A stretch of DNA of 64,000 bases from Dendrophyllia cribrosa (Eukaryota > Cnidaria > Anthozoa > Scleractinia > Dendrophylliidae): contig JAJLRJ010000008.1 of assembly GCA_024195265.1 (NCBI GenBank), forward strand, positions 7,778,988-7,842,987, given 5' to 3'. Below the pieces are notes generated by a model. It saw nothing but the letters and a program-made list of their open reading frames with translations, searched no databases and was not told where the DNA came from. This document shows positions 30,480 through 41,200 of this stretch, piece by piece. Position 1 is the stretch's first letter, and every line of letters begins with the position of its first letter. The position numbers and the translations under genes were made by a program.

Positions 30480-31145
30480 CCCCCACTGGTTACATGTTTT
30501 CCCGCGCTTTATAGCATTGGTTACATGTTTTCCCGCGCTTTATAACATTGGTTACATGTTTTCCCGCGCTTAGCATTGGTTACATGTTTTCCCGCGCTTA
30601 GCATTGGTTACATGTTTTCCCGCGCTTAGCATTGGTTACATGTTTTCCCGCATTTAGCATTGGTTACATGTTTTTCCGCGCTTAGCATTGGTTACATGTT
30701 TTCCCGCGCTTAGCATTGGTTACATGTTTTCCTGTGCTTAGCATTGGTTACATGTTTTCCCGCATTTAGCATTGGTTACATGTTTTCCCGCGCTTAGCAT
30801 TGGTTACATGTTTTCCCGTGGTTAGCATTGCTTGCATGTTTTCCTGCGCTTAGCATTGGTTACATGTTTTCCCGCATTTAGCATTGGTTACATGTTTTCC
30901 TGCGCTTAGCATTGGTTACATATGTTTTCCCGCATTTAGCATTGGTTACATGTTTTCCCGCATTTAGCATTGGTTACATGTTTTCCCGCGCTTAGCATTG
31001 GTTACATGTTTTCCCACGTTTAGCATTGGTTACATGTTTTCCCGCGCTTAGCGTTGGTTACATGTTTTCTGTGCTCGGCACTGGTTGCATATTTTCCCGC
31101 GCTTAACACTGGTTACATGTTTTCGCGCACTTTCTACAAGATGCA
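30480..31145 (+). repeat. 28-bp minisatellite, about 23 copies, in intron 3 of the Gla-like gene
   Basis: The unit GCATTGGTTACATGTTTTCC plus CGCGCTTA is the reverse complement of an internal MITE-M segment (CCAAGCGCGGGAAAA next to ACATGT). Units vary at CGCG/CATT. Confidence 0.9.
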
Positions 31146-31308
31146 TGTTTTCCCGATCTTTGTACCTGTCATGTGTAACCTTGACAGATCAAATGAATCT
31201 AACTGGCTCCGTCAATTCCTTTCTTTTCAGCTTAATAACTAAGCTGGTCAATCTAATTTGGCCGTTTTAAACACTGACACCAATTTTCTTTCTTCTTATT
31301 TTTTTCAG

Positions 31309-31356
31309 TTAACCGCAAAAAGACTGGAAGAGATCAGAGTTTGCAGTAAACGTTAA
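31309..31356 (+). CDS. Exon 4 (last), Gla-like gene
   Basis: A strong acceptor (TTATTTTTTTCAG) precedes it. Joined in phase 0 it adds LTAKRLEEIRVCSKR and a stop. Joined in phase 2 it gives an immediate stop after one Val. An AATAAA 22 bases after the stop supports this as the terminal exon. The predicted product is 114 or 128 residues. Confidence 0.5.
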   Translation, partial: LTAKRLEEIRVCSKR

Positions 31357-31377
31357 ATAGTCTAAGAAACGTAGTAA

Positions 31378-31383
31378 AATAAA
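31378..31383 (+). terminator. PolyA signal of the Gla-like gene
   Basis: AATAAA lies 22 bases downstream of the exon 4 stop. Confidence 0.5.
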
Positions 31384-31446
31384 ATACCACAGCAGATAAT
31401 ATAGGCCCTTAGGCTTGACTCTTCGATCTTGATCTCTTTCATTTTA

Positions 31447-32038
31447 GTTTAACCTCGTTCCCAGGGCCTTCTCTGCTTTAAAAATGGCGGGGCAGGTGTA
31501 GAAAGGTCGGCATTGGTAAAACAGGGTTAAGCAGGTCGGACACCTTATTGATAATTATATAAAGTAATGTCGACACTTATTTCCGATAAACTTAAAAAGG
31601 CTATGTTATGGCGGTTTTTACGTTTTTGTCTCAGACTGTGCTAGACTGACTGACTGAGATAGACTGAGCATCTTACTTCAAACACGAAACCTTTACCCTA
31701 ACCTTAACTGAAAGCTGACCAGTTAATCCGTTATATAATTCTCAATAAGGTGTCCAATCTGGTCTCAGTCGATGTTAGAAATCCTTGGACAAGGCTGCTA
31801 AAATACTCCAAAAATCGCCGAGTATTTTGTCACGTGACACAAGATGTAGGGCCTTTTCGGAGGTTATTTCCAGCGATTGCCATCCGCGGTTTGTTTTCCG
31901 GCAATCTGAAAAACCGTTTCTTAAACGAAACGAAGGCGTCTCATCATGTTTTTCGCGACAAAACAGCCTTGTCAGCGTTATTCAAGGGTTTTTTTTCACC
32001 CGCCATTTTGAACACGGAAAAGCCCCTGGCAACAGGTT
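31447..32038. mobile_element. MITE with AACCTCGTTCCCAGGG-type ends, holding a nested Mutator-like copy
   Basis: Left AACCTCGTTCCCAGGGCC, right CCCTGGCAACAGGTT. A truncated Mutator-like MITE (GGTCGGACACCTTATTGA ... TCAATAAGGTGTCC) lies at about 31,533-31,768. Confidence 0.55.
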
Positions 32039-32285
32039 GTGCCTAAATCATACCGTCCAGAAGGACGTCGGACACCCTATTGAGGCTTACATAACGAAAA
32101 TCTGAAATCGCCACTCAGGATTGAACCTGTGACCTCAGCAAGGCTTAGGCTTACATAGGCTACCGTACCACTGTACCACCTAGCTTCTCGGGTCAGTGCT
32201 TTGTCCTAAATTTAACTATATAAACTGCTAACCCCAACCTCAACTGAAAGCTAAGGTGTCCGACGTCCTTCTGAATGGTCATGCC
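32035..32285 (-). mobile_element. Mutator-like MITE copy with tRNA-like segment, reverse orientation
   Basis: Starts GGTTGTGCCTAAATC and has inverted GGACGTCGGACACC ends. Reversed B box (GGATTGAACC) and A box (CCACTGTACCACC) lie inside. Confidence 0.7.
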
Positions 32286-32569
32286 CGAGACATAAATTCG
32301 GGACAGCCTCAAGATCGAAAGACCGTCTGACAGGATAACATTTATGAATTCTTTCTTTGCTACCGAGCCTGCTCGTACATGTACTTTCGGGCCATCTTGC
32401 GTTGAAGTCGAGTCTGTTCACAACGTACAGTCAGTTTTAAATATTTCTAGCTAGTGCGAATCGTAACAACGGGTCTCCTTCATTCCCTCGCCTCCTACTA
32501 GATTTTTTTTGCGTTAATTCAGCTATCAGCAATTTTAATTCAGCTCGCATGCTCGATGACTATGAAAAG

Positions 32570-33345
32570 AAAGTCCGTGAACAGGCTAGTTTAGTTCTGG
32601 ACACAGATGTCCGTGATTAATTTTGCCCATCTATAACTAAACCTTAAAAAATAAGAGCAACTAGGTTAATTAGGGAAAAAGGAACAATGTTCATTAATAC
32701 GTTTAACAATCTGATATACGCAATGAATAAAAAGTCTTAGCCAATCGGACATTTAGAGTTTCCACTCAGGCAAAGTGTTTCCTTTTAAACCGGACGTCTC
32801 TAAGGAAGAAATTTTTGATGGGCGATGCATTTACCGTGGCAGAAAAACGAACAATTTGTTCATAACAAGGCCTCGCATTGAATTAGAGGCGAATAAATAA
32901 AAAGCATTTTAGAATTGTGTATACACGAAAACAATTAAAACATGGGAAAGAGTTAGTAAAAACATTTGTTATGTGGCTGGCTCGACATCAGACGAAACAG
33001 CATATGGAGTTCGCTGGCTCATTCGGGTTTTGTTTTCATGTTTCTCTGTGCAATAAAAGATTCCTGGTTTCCGAATTACCGTTAAGTTTGATCATTTTCT
33101 CTTATTTTCATATAATCTACAATTCTAGAGTAGAAGTATCGTTAACTCCCTTTTCAAGAATCTGCGAGTAAGAATCTAGCGAAAAATAATCGAAAATTCA
33201 TTAACAAAGCAAATATAAAAAGTTAAATAACATGCACTGGAGTTGGACAAAGATGTCCGTGATTAATTTTGCCCATCCAAAACTAAACCTCTCAAAAATA
33301 AGAGCAACTAGGTTATGAAGACATGTAGTGTAATTCTAACTTTTG
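32570..33345 (+). repeat. Dispersed repeat family D (copies also near 36.77-37.30 and 50.64-51.43 kb)
   Basis: Shared blocks include GATGTCCGTGATTAATTTTG, AACCGGACGTCTCT, CATCAGACGAAACAGCA and AAGAATCTAGCGAAAAATAA. The first block recurs within this copy at about 32,605 and 33,250. Copies border Penelope fragments, so this may be their untranslated region. Confidence 0.65.
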
Positions 33346-33389
33346 AATCTGTAGACCATATCCAATGGCACCATCATTATTCAATATTT

Positions 33390-33879
33390 TACCAAGAGAA
33401 AATAATTGGACTCGTCCAATTATAATCGGCTTGATTTTGATCGTGGCACCTTTCCTTGCCAGCGCCCTCGATGTAAAACTTGTGCCCACACCAACTCAGC
33501 GCCCACCATTGACACCCCGGGAAGACGTATCACCATCCAACACAGGTTCTCTTGCACCACAAGAAACCTTGTGTATGCAATCTCCTGCCGAGTGTGTGAT
33601 AAGGTCTACATCGGTGAAACTGAACGGCTATTGGCAGAAAGGTTCAGAGAACATCGGCTCTCGGTGACCAAAAGAAAGGAGAAAGACGCATCTGGCAAGG
33701 AACTTCCGGTCGCGCAACATTTCATGTCAGACGGACACAGCGTTGACGATATGCTGGTTCCGGTCATCGTCTCTGGGCCCTGGAGTTTAAAAACCAGACG
33801 CCAAAGGGAGGCCCAACTGATATTCCACCACAGGACTCTACGCCCCAATGGTCTCAATGTCGAATTTAAATTTCAGTAG
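33390..33879 (+). pseudogene. Penelope-like element C-terminus with GIY-YIG domain (copy 3)
   Basis: The frame carries PCQRPRCKTC (Cys linker), then NLVYAISCRVCDKVYIGETER with the Tyr pair, Arg (ERFREHRLS) and a His/Asp segment (HFMSDGHSVDD). It ends RPNGLNVEFKFQ at a stop. It is a GIY-YIG endonuclease domain without an adjacent RT. Its 3' region is split by a TTAA-target element. On the far side lies a hammerhead motif which, with the insertion removed, would be about 100 bases after this stop. Confidence 0.8.
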
Positions 33880-33904
33880 AACTGTATGTGCGCGCGCGCC
33901 TTAA

Positions 33905-36468
33905 GGTGGCTGGTACCAGTTTTCAGCTTTTTGACGGTTTGTAACTTTGAAAGAATAGAACAAAAAGACAGATCAAGGCCACTGTAACACTTTTGTAGGG
34001 TTGAACTATATAATTTATAGTTGACCAAAAGTAAGTGTTATTTCTTCATTAGCGGTTTCCATGGCAACGTTTCCAAAGGATTATTCAGCCCTACTTTTTA
34101 GCTTGTGGCACTAATAGTTAGAAAATTAACCCGGTGACCCCCTGTTTTTTTTAGTAATAGCTTTTGGCATTTGAAAAGGAAAATGCACAATGATTTTAAA
34201 AAAATTCTACGGAGCGGAATTTTTTTAAATTTGGATAAAGACAATTTTCACGCAGTGCAAATTTCCTTCCGTAGAATTTTTTAATTTTTTGTCTGACGTT
34301 TCCTCTCAATAATTATATTACATTGAAACAATAAAAAGTGGTAGTCAACGGACTTGTTTTTATGTAAAAGCCTTCGTGAGTTTAGCAATTCCCACGCGCG
34401 TCTTCGCGCATTCATAAAATCCGGATTCTATAAGATCAACAGTTGCTCATGATCTGTTCTGACTACCGCTGACTGTTGCGTGTGCTCGCGCGGGCAGCTA
34501 CTGTTTGGAGAGTTTCGGAGTCAGTTTAGGATACAATGTACGCGATTTGCCGCCGATCTGGTGTTTGAAGTTGTTTACTGCTTAGAAGATCATTTAGTAG
34601 CCGTAAAAGACAGCTTCCTGGACTCACCTTTAGGGATTTTATCACAACTTCTGGCTAGATAAGCCATGTCTTTGTCAAATAGCATCAAGCGAAAGTTTGG
34701 CTTGCAGAACACGTGTCGGTCGGTGCTTCAGAATGAAAACATTGCGATACTTCTAAATTGTAAAATGACTAAAATGTTGAGCTTCTTTATGTGAGATTTT
34801 CTCGGGATTTGTCCTTATTCTTCACGGTTGTTTTCGTCGCAGTGTTTAACGATGGCGGCCAATATCCTCTTCGGAAAAAAGAAAATTATATCCTTCCGTT
34901 CGTTCATTCTCGGTTTGCGATTTTTAGTAAGGCTGTCCGTGTCATTTACTTTTTAAAAAACAGCGACTCGATGTTTTTTTTTCTCCGCGTTTGGCCGTTT
35001 AGTGAATGAAAATGACTTTTATTTACGGATGGCTCAGCATCTTTTAATCTTCAGCCGATATTGTGAGCATCTGCAATCGAAAACATGGCTTGTAGTTTCT
35101 GTTTGACAATTCATGTCTGCACTTTTTTGCCCACTGAATCACGGCATCAAAGCTCAAATCATCTTCAATGCCTGGACACTCTGAGGTAAAAGACTAGTTT
35201 TACCATATAAATAAACTATACAGATTGATATCAATCAGCTCAGGCACGTAGGGCCAGCTGTGGTACCAGGGTTTGAAACGTGTGGTAGAGAATTTACCGA
35301 ATTTATTTGCAAATATTCAATTTCATTGTAAGTTGACCTGTCTCTCGTACGCATATTTATTACTTCGGGAGTGTTTTGCTATAAATTAATCTCTCTACCG
35401 GGTCTGTTCACTGTGCCCCTGACGAGAATGACAGACCTTCTAAGAAGATAAAAATTTCCATATTATCAATCTATGTTGTCTATTATAAATAAGTTTTTAG
35501 TGAGCTCACTAAAGTACAGTGTTTTTTTAAGTACAACTGATTATTTCAAAATCCAAATTTGTCACCAAACTGTTCCGTTTTCGTTCGAGTGTTTGCTGTC
35601 CGCTGTTCGTCCAGTTAGGTTTTAATTCTTCAATTTTATTTTTAAGTTGGACTTTTTGGTGTTTTTTCGGTGTGACACAAACGAATAATCTCGCCCATTA
35701 GTCCAAAAAATTTTATAAATAAAAGTTTACAACAGGTATTAAAACATTTAGGGTCAAAATCTAATGCTCCACTGTTTTAATTTAAATGATAGCATATGTC
35801 GCATCTAAGGTTTCTTTCTTTTGGCTACAATTCTTTTTTCGTCTAACATTAAGGATTCCTTCAGTCCTTCTCTCTTTCGCTTGCTGGTTTTTGCGTTCGG
35901 TTGTCGGTCATCTTGTCGTTCGATGATTCATAGGTTCAGTTCATTCTCGGTTTGCGATTTTTAGTTGGGCTGTTCGTGTCTTACTTTTTAAAAAAACGTA
36001 GTCTTGTTTATCCTAGTCTCTCTCGCCTGCATACGCAGTGGCCGTTGAGCACACAAAATGCAAACCATAGAATGTGGCCAAGACCATCAAGTGAGATAAT
36101 TTGTGGTGGTTTGAAATTTCTTCATTTTTATGACCATTTTGCGAGTCCTTGCACTCCCAATCCTCGTCACGATCGATCGCAGTTTTGCCTTTGAAACTTG
36201 AGTATTGGACTCCGGAAGCAATTTGTTTTGAATGTAAGGAATTAACTAAGGTCGTACTAGTAGATACAGTCTCGGATATACGCGAATTTCGTTTAAAACA
36301 GGACAAAAGTAACCTACTGTAGCACGAAAAAAGCCGCGCGCCGCCATGTTTGTTTTGATTTTCATCTTTCAAACCTCGCACTCTTTCGCGCGTGTTTCTT
36401 GCGCGTGACGCACGATAGTGACCCAGATAGTGACCTGCTCCCGCGCGAGGAAACTGGTACCAGCCACC
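33905..36468. mobile_element. 2,564-bp TTAA-target element, non-autonomous, nested in a Penelope copy
   Basis: Inverted ends GGTGGCTGGTACCAGTTT, flanked by TTAA (33,901-33,904) and a mutated TTAC (36,469-36,472). No transposase. An internal direct repeat (TTCATTCTCGGTTTGCGATT near 34,903 and 35,940) is present. It shares its GGTGGCTG tips with the 11.5-kb element. Confidence 0.75.
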
Positions 36469-36546
36469 TTACGCAAGCTTTTTTGAGTTTTTAGGGATTT
36501 TAAATTTAGCACGCGCCTATATTTTTTGACAGTTGCGTTCAACAAA

Positions 36547-36584
36547 CTCACTGATGAAGAGGCAGCAGCCTCGAAACGTCTGAG
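36547..36584 (+). ncRNA. Hammerhead-ribozyme-like motif of a Penelope pLTR (copy 2)
   Basis: CTGATGA (36,551-36,557), stem II GAGGC/GCCTC with loop AGCA, then GAAACGTC (36,573-36,580). Stem I pairs CTCA with TGAG. The core matches the classic hammerhead exactly. Stem III is minimal or absent, as in copy 1. It is in the same orientation as Penelope copy 3. Confidence 0.65.
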
Positions 36585-36589
36585 AAACT

Positions 36590-37520
36590 CAATTTTAGCG
36601 CTATAAATTTTAAAAAATTAAGTCTTGATTTTACAAAATAAATTTTGGGATTTTTCTTAAATTTTGATATTTACATTTACATATTATTAAGTCGGTAAAA
36701 TCGTCAAGATATCACACCAACCGTAAAAATAAAACAACAAATAAATAAATAAATAAAATAAGTAAATTTGGCACTCTTGGGAGTTAAACGGTTACATTAG
36801 GAAGGAAAAAAGGAACAATTTTCGTTAATGCATTTAGTATTCATACACTCGGATGTAATCTAAGGAGCTGCGCAATAAATGAAAAGTCTTTTATCTAATC
36901 AGACATCTAGAGTAGTACTGAGAGTTTCACTCTGGGAAGTTGTTTCCTTTTAAACCGGACGTCTCTGAGAACAAGGCTTCACATTGAATTTTTTATAATT
37001 ATGTATACACCAAAGCAATTAAAAACATTTGTTGTGGCTGGCTCGAGATCAGACGAAACAGCATATGGAGATCGCTGGCTAATGCGGGTTTTGAGTTTTA
37101 TCCTTCTTTTTGCAATAGAAAAAGATACCTAGTCTCCGAAATACCGTTAGGTTTGAACATTTTCTCTTGTTTTAATACAATCCGCAATTCTAAAACTGTT
37201 AAAAGCATCGTTAACTTTTCAACGATTTGCGAGTAAGAATCTAGCGAAAAATAATCGAAAATTCATTTTACAATAACGAAACAAACAAAAATAACAAAAA
37301 ATCGTAAAAAAAACCGGATGAAATGAAGAGTGAACGCATGCTAAACATGACAAATTGCTGAGTTTTATTCAAATTGACGCAATCATTGTCAATAAGTTTT
37401 CTCGCTTTCTCATTGGCTAACTGATAACAATAGAGAAATTTCATTGGCTAAAAAATTGACAGGATGAAATCTTGCATAAATTCTTATTGATGATAAAAAT
37501 GACCAATCAGTATGCGAGAA
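36590..37520. other. Repeat D copy and AT-rich DNA, no gene
   Basis: Repeat D blocks run from about 36,770 to 37,300, preceded by a TTTTGGGATTTTTCTT segment shared with 50.91 kb. The rest is unremarkable. Confidence 0.55.
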
Positions 37521-37525
37521 TAATT

Positions 37526-37634
37526 AACAACTATTCACCGAAGTGGAGGTGGGTAGTGGTGGATATTTACCGAGCCGCGAAGCGGCGTGGTAAATATCCA
37601 CCACTACCCACCTACACTGAGGTGAATAGTTGTT
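37526..37634. repeat. 109-bp foldback hairpin
   Basis: Arms AACAACTATTCACCG..GGTGGATATTTACC pair around a CGAGCCGCGAAGCGGCG loop. Confidence 0.85.
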
Positions 37635-37844
37635 TTAGTATATACTGAAACAGTGAGATAATATAACGAAAATGATGCTTTTTAACTCATTTATTCCTGT
37701 CAACGATTACAATTTTCGCGCGCAAATTGCTGAGAGGTGAATAGCACTTGCTATTTACAGCGGTCTTACCCAAAGCGATATAAAGGAGTCACCTCAAGGA
37801 ATAAATTATCACTTCGAGAAAGAAGTTGTTCGTTCAACTCGATC

Positions 37845-38018
37845 ATGGCCGAAGCAGACCAAGATTTACAAGCTCCAGAAGCTGAAGTGCCTCAAGTGCC
37901 TCAAGTGCCTCAAGTGCCTCAAGTGCCTCAAGTGCCTCAAGTGCAGTGCCTCAAGTCCAGCAGCCTGCTCAGGATAATGTGCAACAGCCTGCTCCTCCTG
38001 GCGCCGCTCAAGGGGTAG
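37845..38018 (+). pseudogene. Short ORF with V-P-Q repeats at the 5' side of the DIRS region
   Basis: ATG at 37,845 begins MAEADQDLQAPEAE, followed by six to seven GTGCCTCAA repeats (Val-Pro-Gln). A five-base irregularity (GTGCA) near 37,942 switches the frame away from a Gln/Pro-rich continuation (QQPAQDNVQQPAPPG). It may be an upstream exon or a degraded gag-like N-terminus. No family is recognised. Confidence 0.35.
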
Positions 38019-38177
38019 TTTTCTTGCCTTTTTCTTTATTCCCATTTCCGTGGTTTCTTCCTCCGCCCACGTGTCATTTATTTCATAGTGGTCTTCTCTG
38101 ACTCCGGAGCAGAGGTTGGTTTTTCGTGGCAATTGTTTTTCACGTTTCCTTGCTCTTCCTAGTGTTTTTTGTTAGTT

Positions 38178-38447
38178 ACAGGGACGCAAATTGCTAAATT
38201 ACTCGTTCCCTGGTATTTTATGGTTGTGGCTCCAGAGCAGAAGTTATTTACGGCATTTGGCATTTACCTGACTCTGTCGAGCGTTTTGTTTGTTACAGGG
38301 ACGCAAATTGGTAAATTACTCGTTCCCTGGTATTTTATAGTTGTGGCTCCAGAGCAGAAGTTATTTACGGCATTTGGCATTTACCTGACTCTGTCGAGCG
38401 TTTTGTTAGTTACGGGGACGTAAATTGCTAAATTACTCGTTCCCTGG
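38178..38447 (+). repeat. ~117-bp tandem repeat, left cluster (2.3 copies)
   Basis: Unit GTTACAGGGACGCAAATTGC ... CTCGTTCCCTGG ... GGCTCCAGAGCAGAAGTTAT ... CTGACTCTGTCGAGCG. The same unit forms the right cluster at 46,334-47,190. Confidence 0.85.
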
Positions 38448-38451
38448 TATA

Positions 38452-38633
38452 TGTATTTTCCTTCGGAAGTTTAGCGTGAGCATGTTAGTTTGCACGCTAA
38501 CACGTTTGTGTTAGCGCGTGGGGTCTCTAGAGACCCCACTAATGTATATATAGCAGTGTACAGCGTCAAGGTTTTCATCACGTGTAAGCTTCTCGGCGGT
38601 GGTCAGTGTGGATGAAGTTTTTAGTTCTTCGTT
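38452..38633 (+). promoter_or_regulatory. Putative DIRS promoter/5' UTR, duplicated at 39,360
   Basis: A hairpin-rich block (GTTAGTTTGCACGCTAAC; GGGGTCTCTAGAGACCCC) is followed by a TATA-like TGTATATATAGC at about 38,542, some 90 bases before the gag ATG at 38,634. The whole block recurs at 39,360-39,495 and continues after the foldback insertion at 42,292. Confidence 0.5.
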
Positions 38634-39206
38634 ATGCCAGGAGACGAGACAACAGCACCCCAGAATGAGAGCACCGACACAGCAGAACGCGAGCGTAGCA
38701 CAGTCGACGACGTGTTTGAACGTTTTAAAAAATATCTCGACGAAAAGGTGGACACCGTTTCGTGCGGCCTGGCAAGCCAAACTACCACGGAGACGAGGAA
38801 GTTAAACAGAGTCGCGGAAGCCCAAAAATTAAGATTTTCGGGAAACAAAGACCAGTTTCTCTTCAACTCCGAGCTCTCCGGAACCCTTGATGAAGTTAGC
38901 CATTATTTGGACGCTGAAATTACAGATAAAGCGGGAGAGAAGGTTGCCGAGCTAAAGAAGACGCTCCAACGCCGCAGAAGGTCATTAAACTCGCCGATAA
39001 AAGCGAAGCTGGTTGGCTTGCCGTCAAGGAATACCAAACGGAGGAGCTCGCTAGCGACTCCGAAGACGAGAAAAGAATTCGCAAAGCACAGGAACGGGCG
39101 TTGAAGAAAAAGAAGCAGAATGCGGCAAAAAAGCCGGACAGGGACCGTAGTTCGTCTAGTGGCGCTTCTAGCTCAAATGCTGGTGATGACAGGATGCTTT
39201 TTCGAG
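38634..39206 (+). pseudogene. DIRS gag-like exon, frameshifted
   Basis: ATG at 38,634 begins MPGDETTAPQNE. A charged helical region (VDDVFERFKKYLDEKVDTV) and an FSGNKDQFLFN segment are typical of gag-like ORFs of these elements. The frame changes near 38,950-38,965. The downstream frame ([16 protein letters not shown] ... [10 protein letters not shown], Ser-rich) is open up to a donor (CGAG|GTATTG) in phase 1. That phase matches the acceptor before the zinc-knuckle exon at 42,397, so an intron removed the repeat block and, now, the foldback insertion. Confidence 0.6.
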
Positions 39207-40494
39207 GTATTGTCATTGCCCTTTCTTTGTATTTTCAGCATAGCAGGCAAGTGTTCGCACTATGCCTGCCTTACTATTGTGGTAGTGTATTTTATGCGTC
39301 AGCGATCTGGAGAAGGAAAATGATTTTCCTTCGTACGAACGTAGAGAGGTAGAAGGAAAATGTATTTTCCTTCGGAAGTTTAGCGTGAGCATGTTAGTTT
39401 GCACGCTAACACGTTTGTGTTAGCGCGTGGGGTCTCTAGAGACCCCACTAATGTATATATAGCAGTGTACAGCGTCAAGGTTTTCATCACGTGTATGTTG
39501 GCCGAGGACTGCCACTGGGTTATCTGGGTATTTTTTCTTTTTTTAAGCAAATAAAATGCAAATAAAATTAAAAAGTAAACTGAAATCAAAGTCAAACTCG
39601 ATTCAGATTAAAATCAAATAAAATGCAAAACTAAAATGCAAATAAAATTAATATCAAATGGAAATGCAATGCAATGTAAAACAAAAAGCAAAGTGCAAAT
39701 CAAAGTCAAACTCAATTCAGATTAAAATTGAATGCATTTTTAAAAGAGAATGCAAAACAAAAAAAATCAATTTCAAACTAAATTCGAAAAGCAAGTGAAA
39801 GTGAATTTCGCCGTGGCCGAGCGCTGCCACTACCATCATGCTACGCGCGCTTACGAGCGTCTGTCTGAGAAAACCAGGCAGAGGTCACGGATCGGGGTCG
39901 GCCGATTCCTTCCATATTTTGCCAGTTTAAAACATTCAATCAGTGATGTTCAAATGCAGCATGCTCAGTTTTTAAAAGCTTTTAGTTTCCGAGATCTGAC
40001 CACCCCCCAAAACTGTTATTCTAAGCCATCAGAGCCTTGATAAAATCATGCTCAGTTCAAGACACGAAAATTAAATATGCAGGTACACAAAGTCAATATT
40101 TGCATATGCTTATTTGACCCCATTTTTACAGTTCTAGTTTTCTCCGTAAGGCGGTGGTTATTTTGCGAGCCAAAGAGTTCCATAGATTCATCAACATCCC
40201 GTCGTTCTATATCGCTAAACAAAACTTTGGGACCTATAAAATCTGAAACGATTTGTGCATGTATTTCAGCTGGATTTTCAACAAAATTACCGAACAGTTT
40301 GTCACGACATCACACTTTGATGTTACGGACTCTTGGTCGCCTTATTTCAAATATTAAACTTATGATGGGGTTGAATGTTGTAAATAATAATAATAAAAAA
40401 AATATATTTCAATATATGTTTCAACTGATTTTCTGTGAATTGATCGCGTTTGTTTCCTGTCCCGGAGGGGGGGGGGGGGGGGGGGGTTCTCTGC

Positions 40495-40915
40495 AAATTT
40501 TTGGGTGGGGGTGTGCCGCTGGGACTCTGAGACCCTTAACCTATACTAGACCATTTTAGCTGCATTTTGCAACCCTATTCTAGACTAAACACCGAAAAAC
40601 CCTACCCTATCCTAGACCTATTCCAGACTCGCTATTTTCCAGAAACTCGTTCACTAATCACAGCTATTAGTGAACAGGGGTCAGCAAAAATGCCGTACTG
40701 CCCGCCGTAACGATTTTAAATGCCATTTGGCAGTAAACCTTGTCTAGACTAAATTCTTCACTCAATTGATTAGTTTAGCGGAAAATGATACCCTATTCTA
40801 GACCAAAAATCTCTGATAACTATACCCTATCCTAGACTAAACTGCCTGAAAACCATACCCTTCACAGCGGCACATACCTATATAGCTCATATATGGGAGT
40901 ACCCCTCCCCCCCCC
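40495..40915. mobile_element. Nested MITE with ACCCTAT(T/C)CTAGAC repeats
   Basis: Inverted GTGTGCCGCTG/CAGCGGCACATA ends lie next to a G-run (from about 40,467) and a C-run (to about 40,921). Several CCTATTCTAGAC motifs lie inside. Confidence 0.6.
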
Positions 40916-41005
40916 CCCCCCCGGCTTCCTGCCTCGTAAGTGTCGATCAACATTCCTTGTACTTCCTCGCTGATAAGAGCATCGTAAACTTCAACATGGG
41001 TTGAA

Positions 41006-41200
41006 AAATGAGGGTCCCTTATATACCGTGAACCGTGAATAGGGCTATTTTTTTTATGGATACTCTGCGTTTCAGAAAATCTAGTTATTCGGATCTTTAC
41101 AAGCCTTGCTGGACATATCGATTCAAAGATTCTTTAAAAAAAATAAAAATAGCCCTATTCACGGTTCACGCAAAAGGTATATAAGGGACCCTCATTACAC
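41006..41200. mobile_element. Nested foldback MITE, about 195 bp
   Basis: Ends TGAGGGTCCCTTATATACCG and inverted GGTATATAAGGGACCCTCA. A second inner pair is GGTTCACGGT/CCGTGAACC-like with AATAGGGCTATTTTT. Confidence 0.8.

Noticed and set aside
30480..31145. Possible CRISPR-like array of regular 28-bp repeats
   Set aside because: There are no spacers; units are contiguous and match a MITE segment.
37866..38132. Minus-strand frame with LRHLRH repeats
   Set aside because: Antisense of the V-P-Q repeat; no support.
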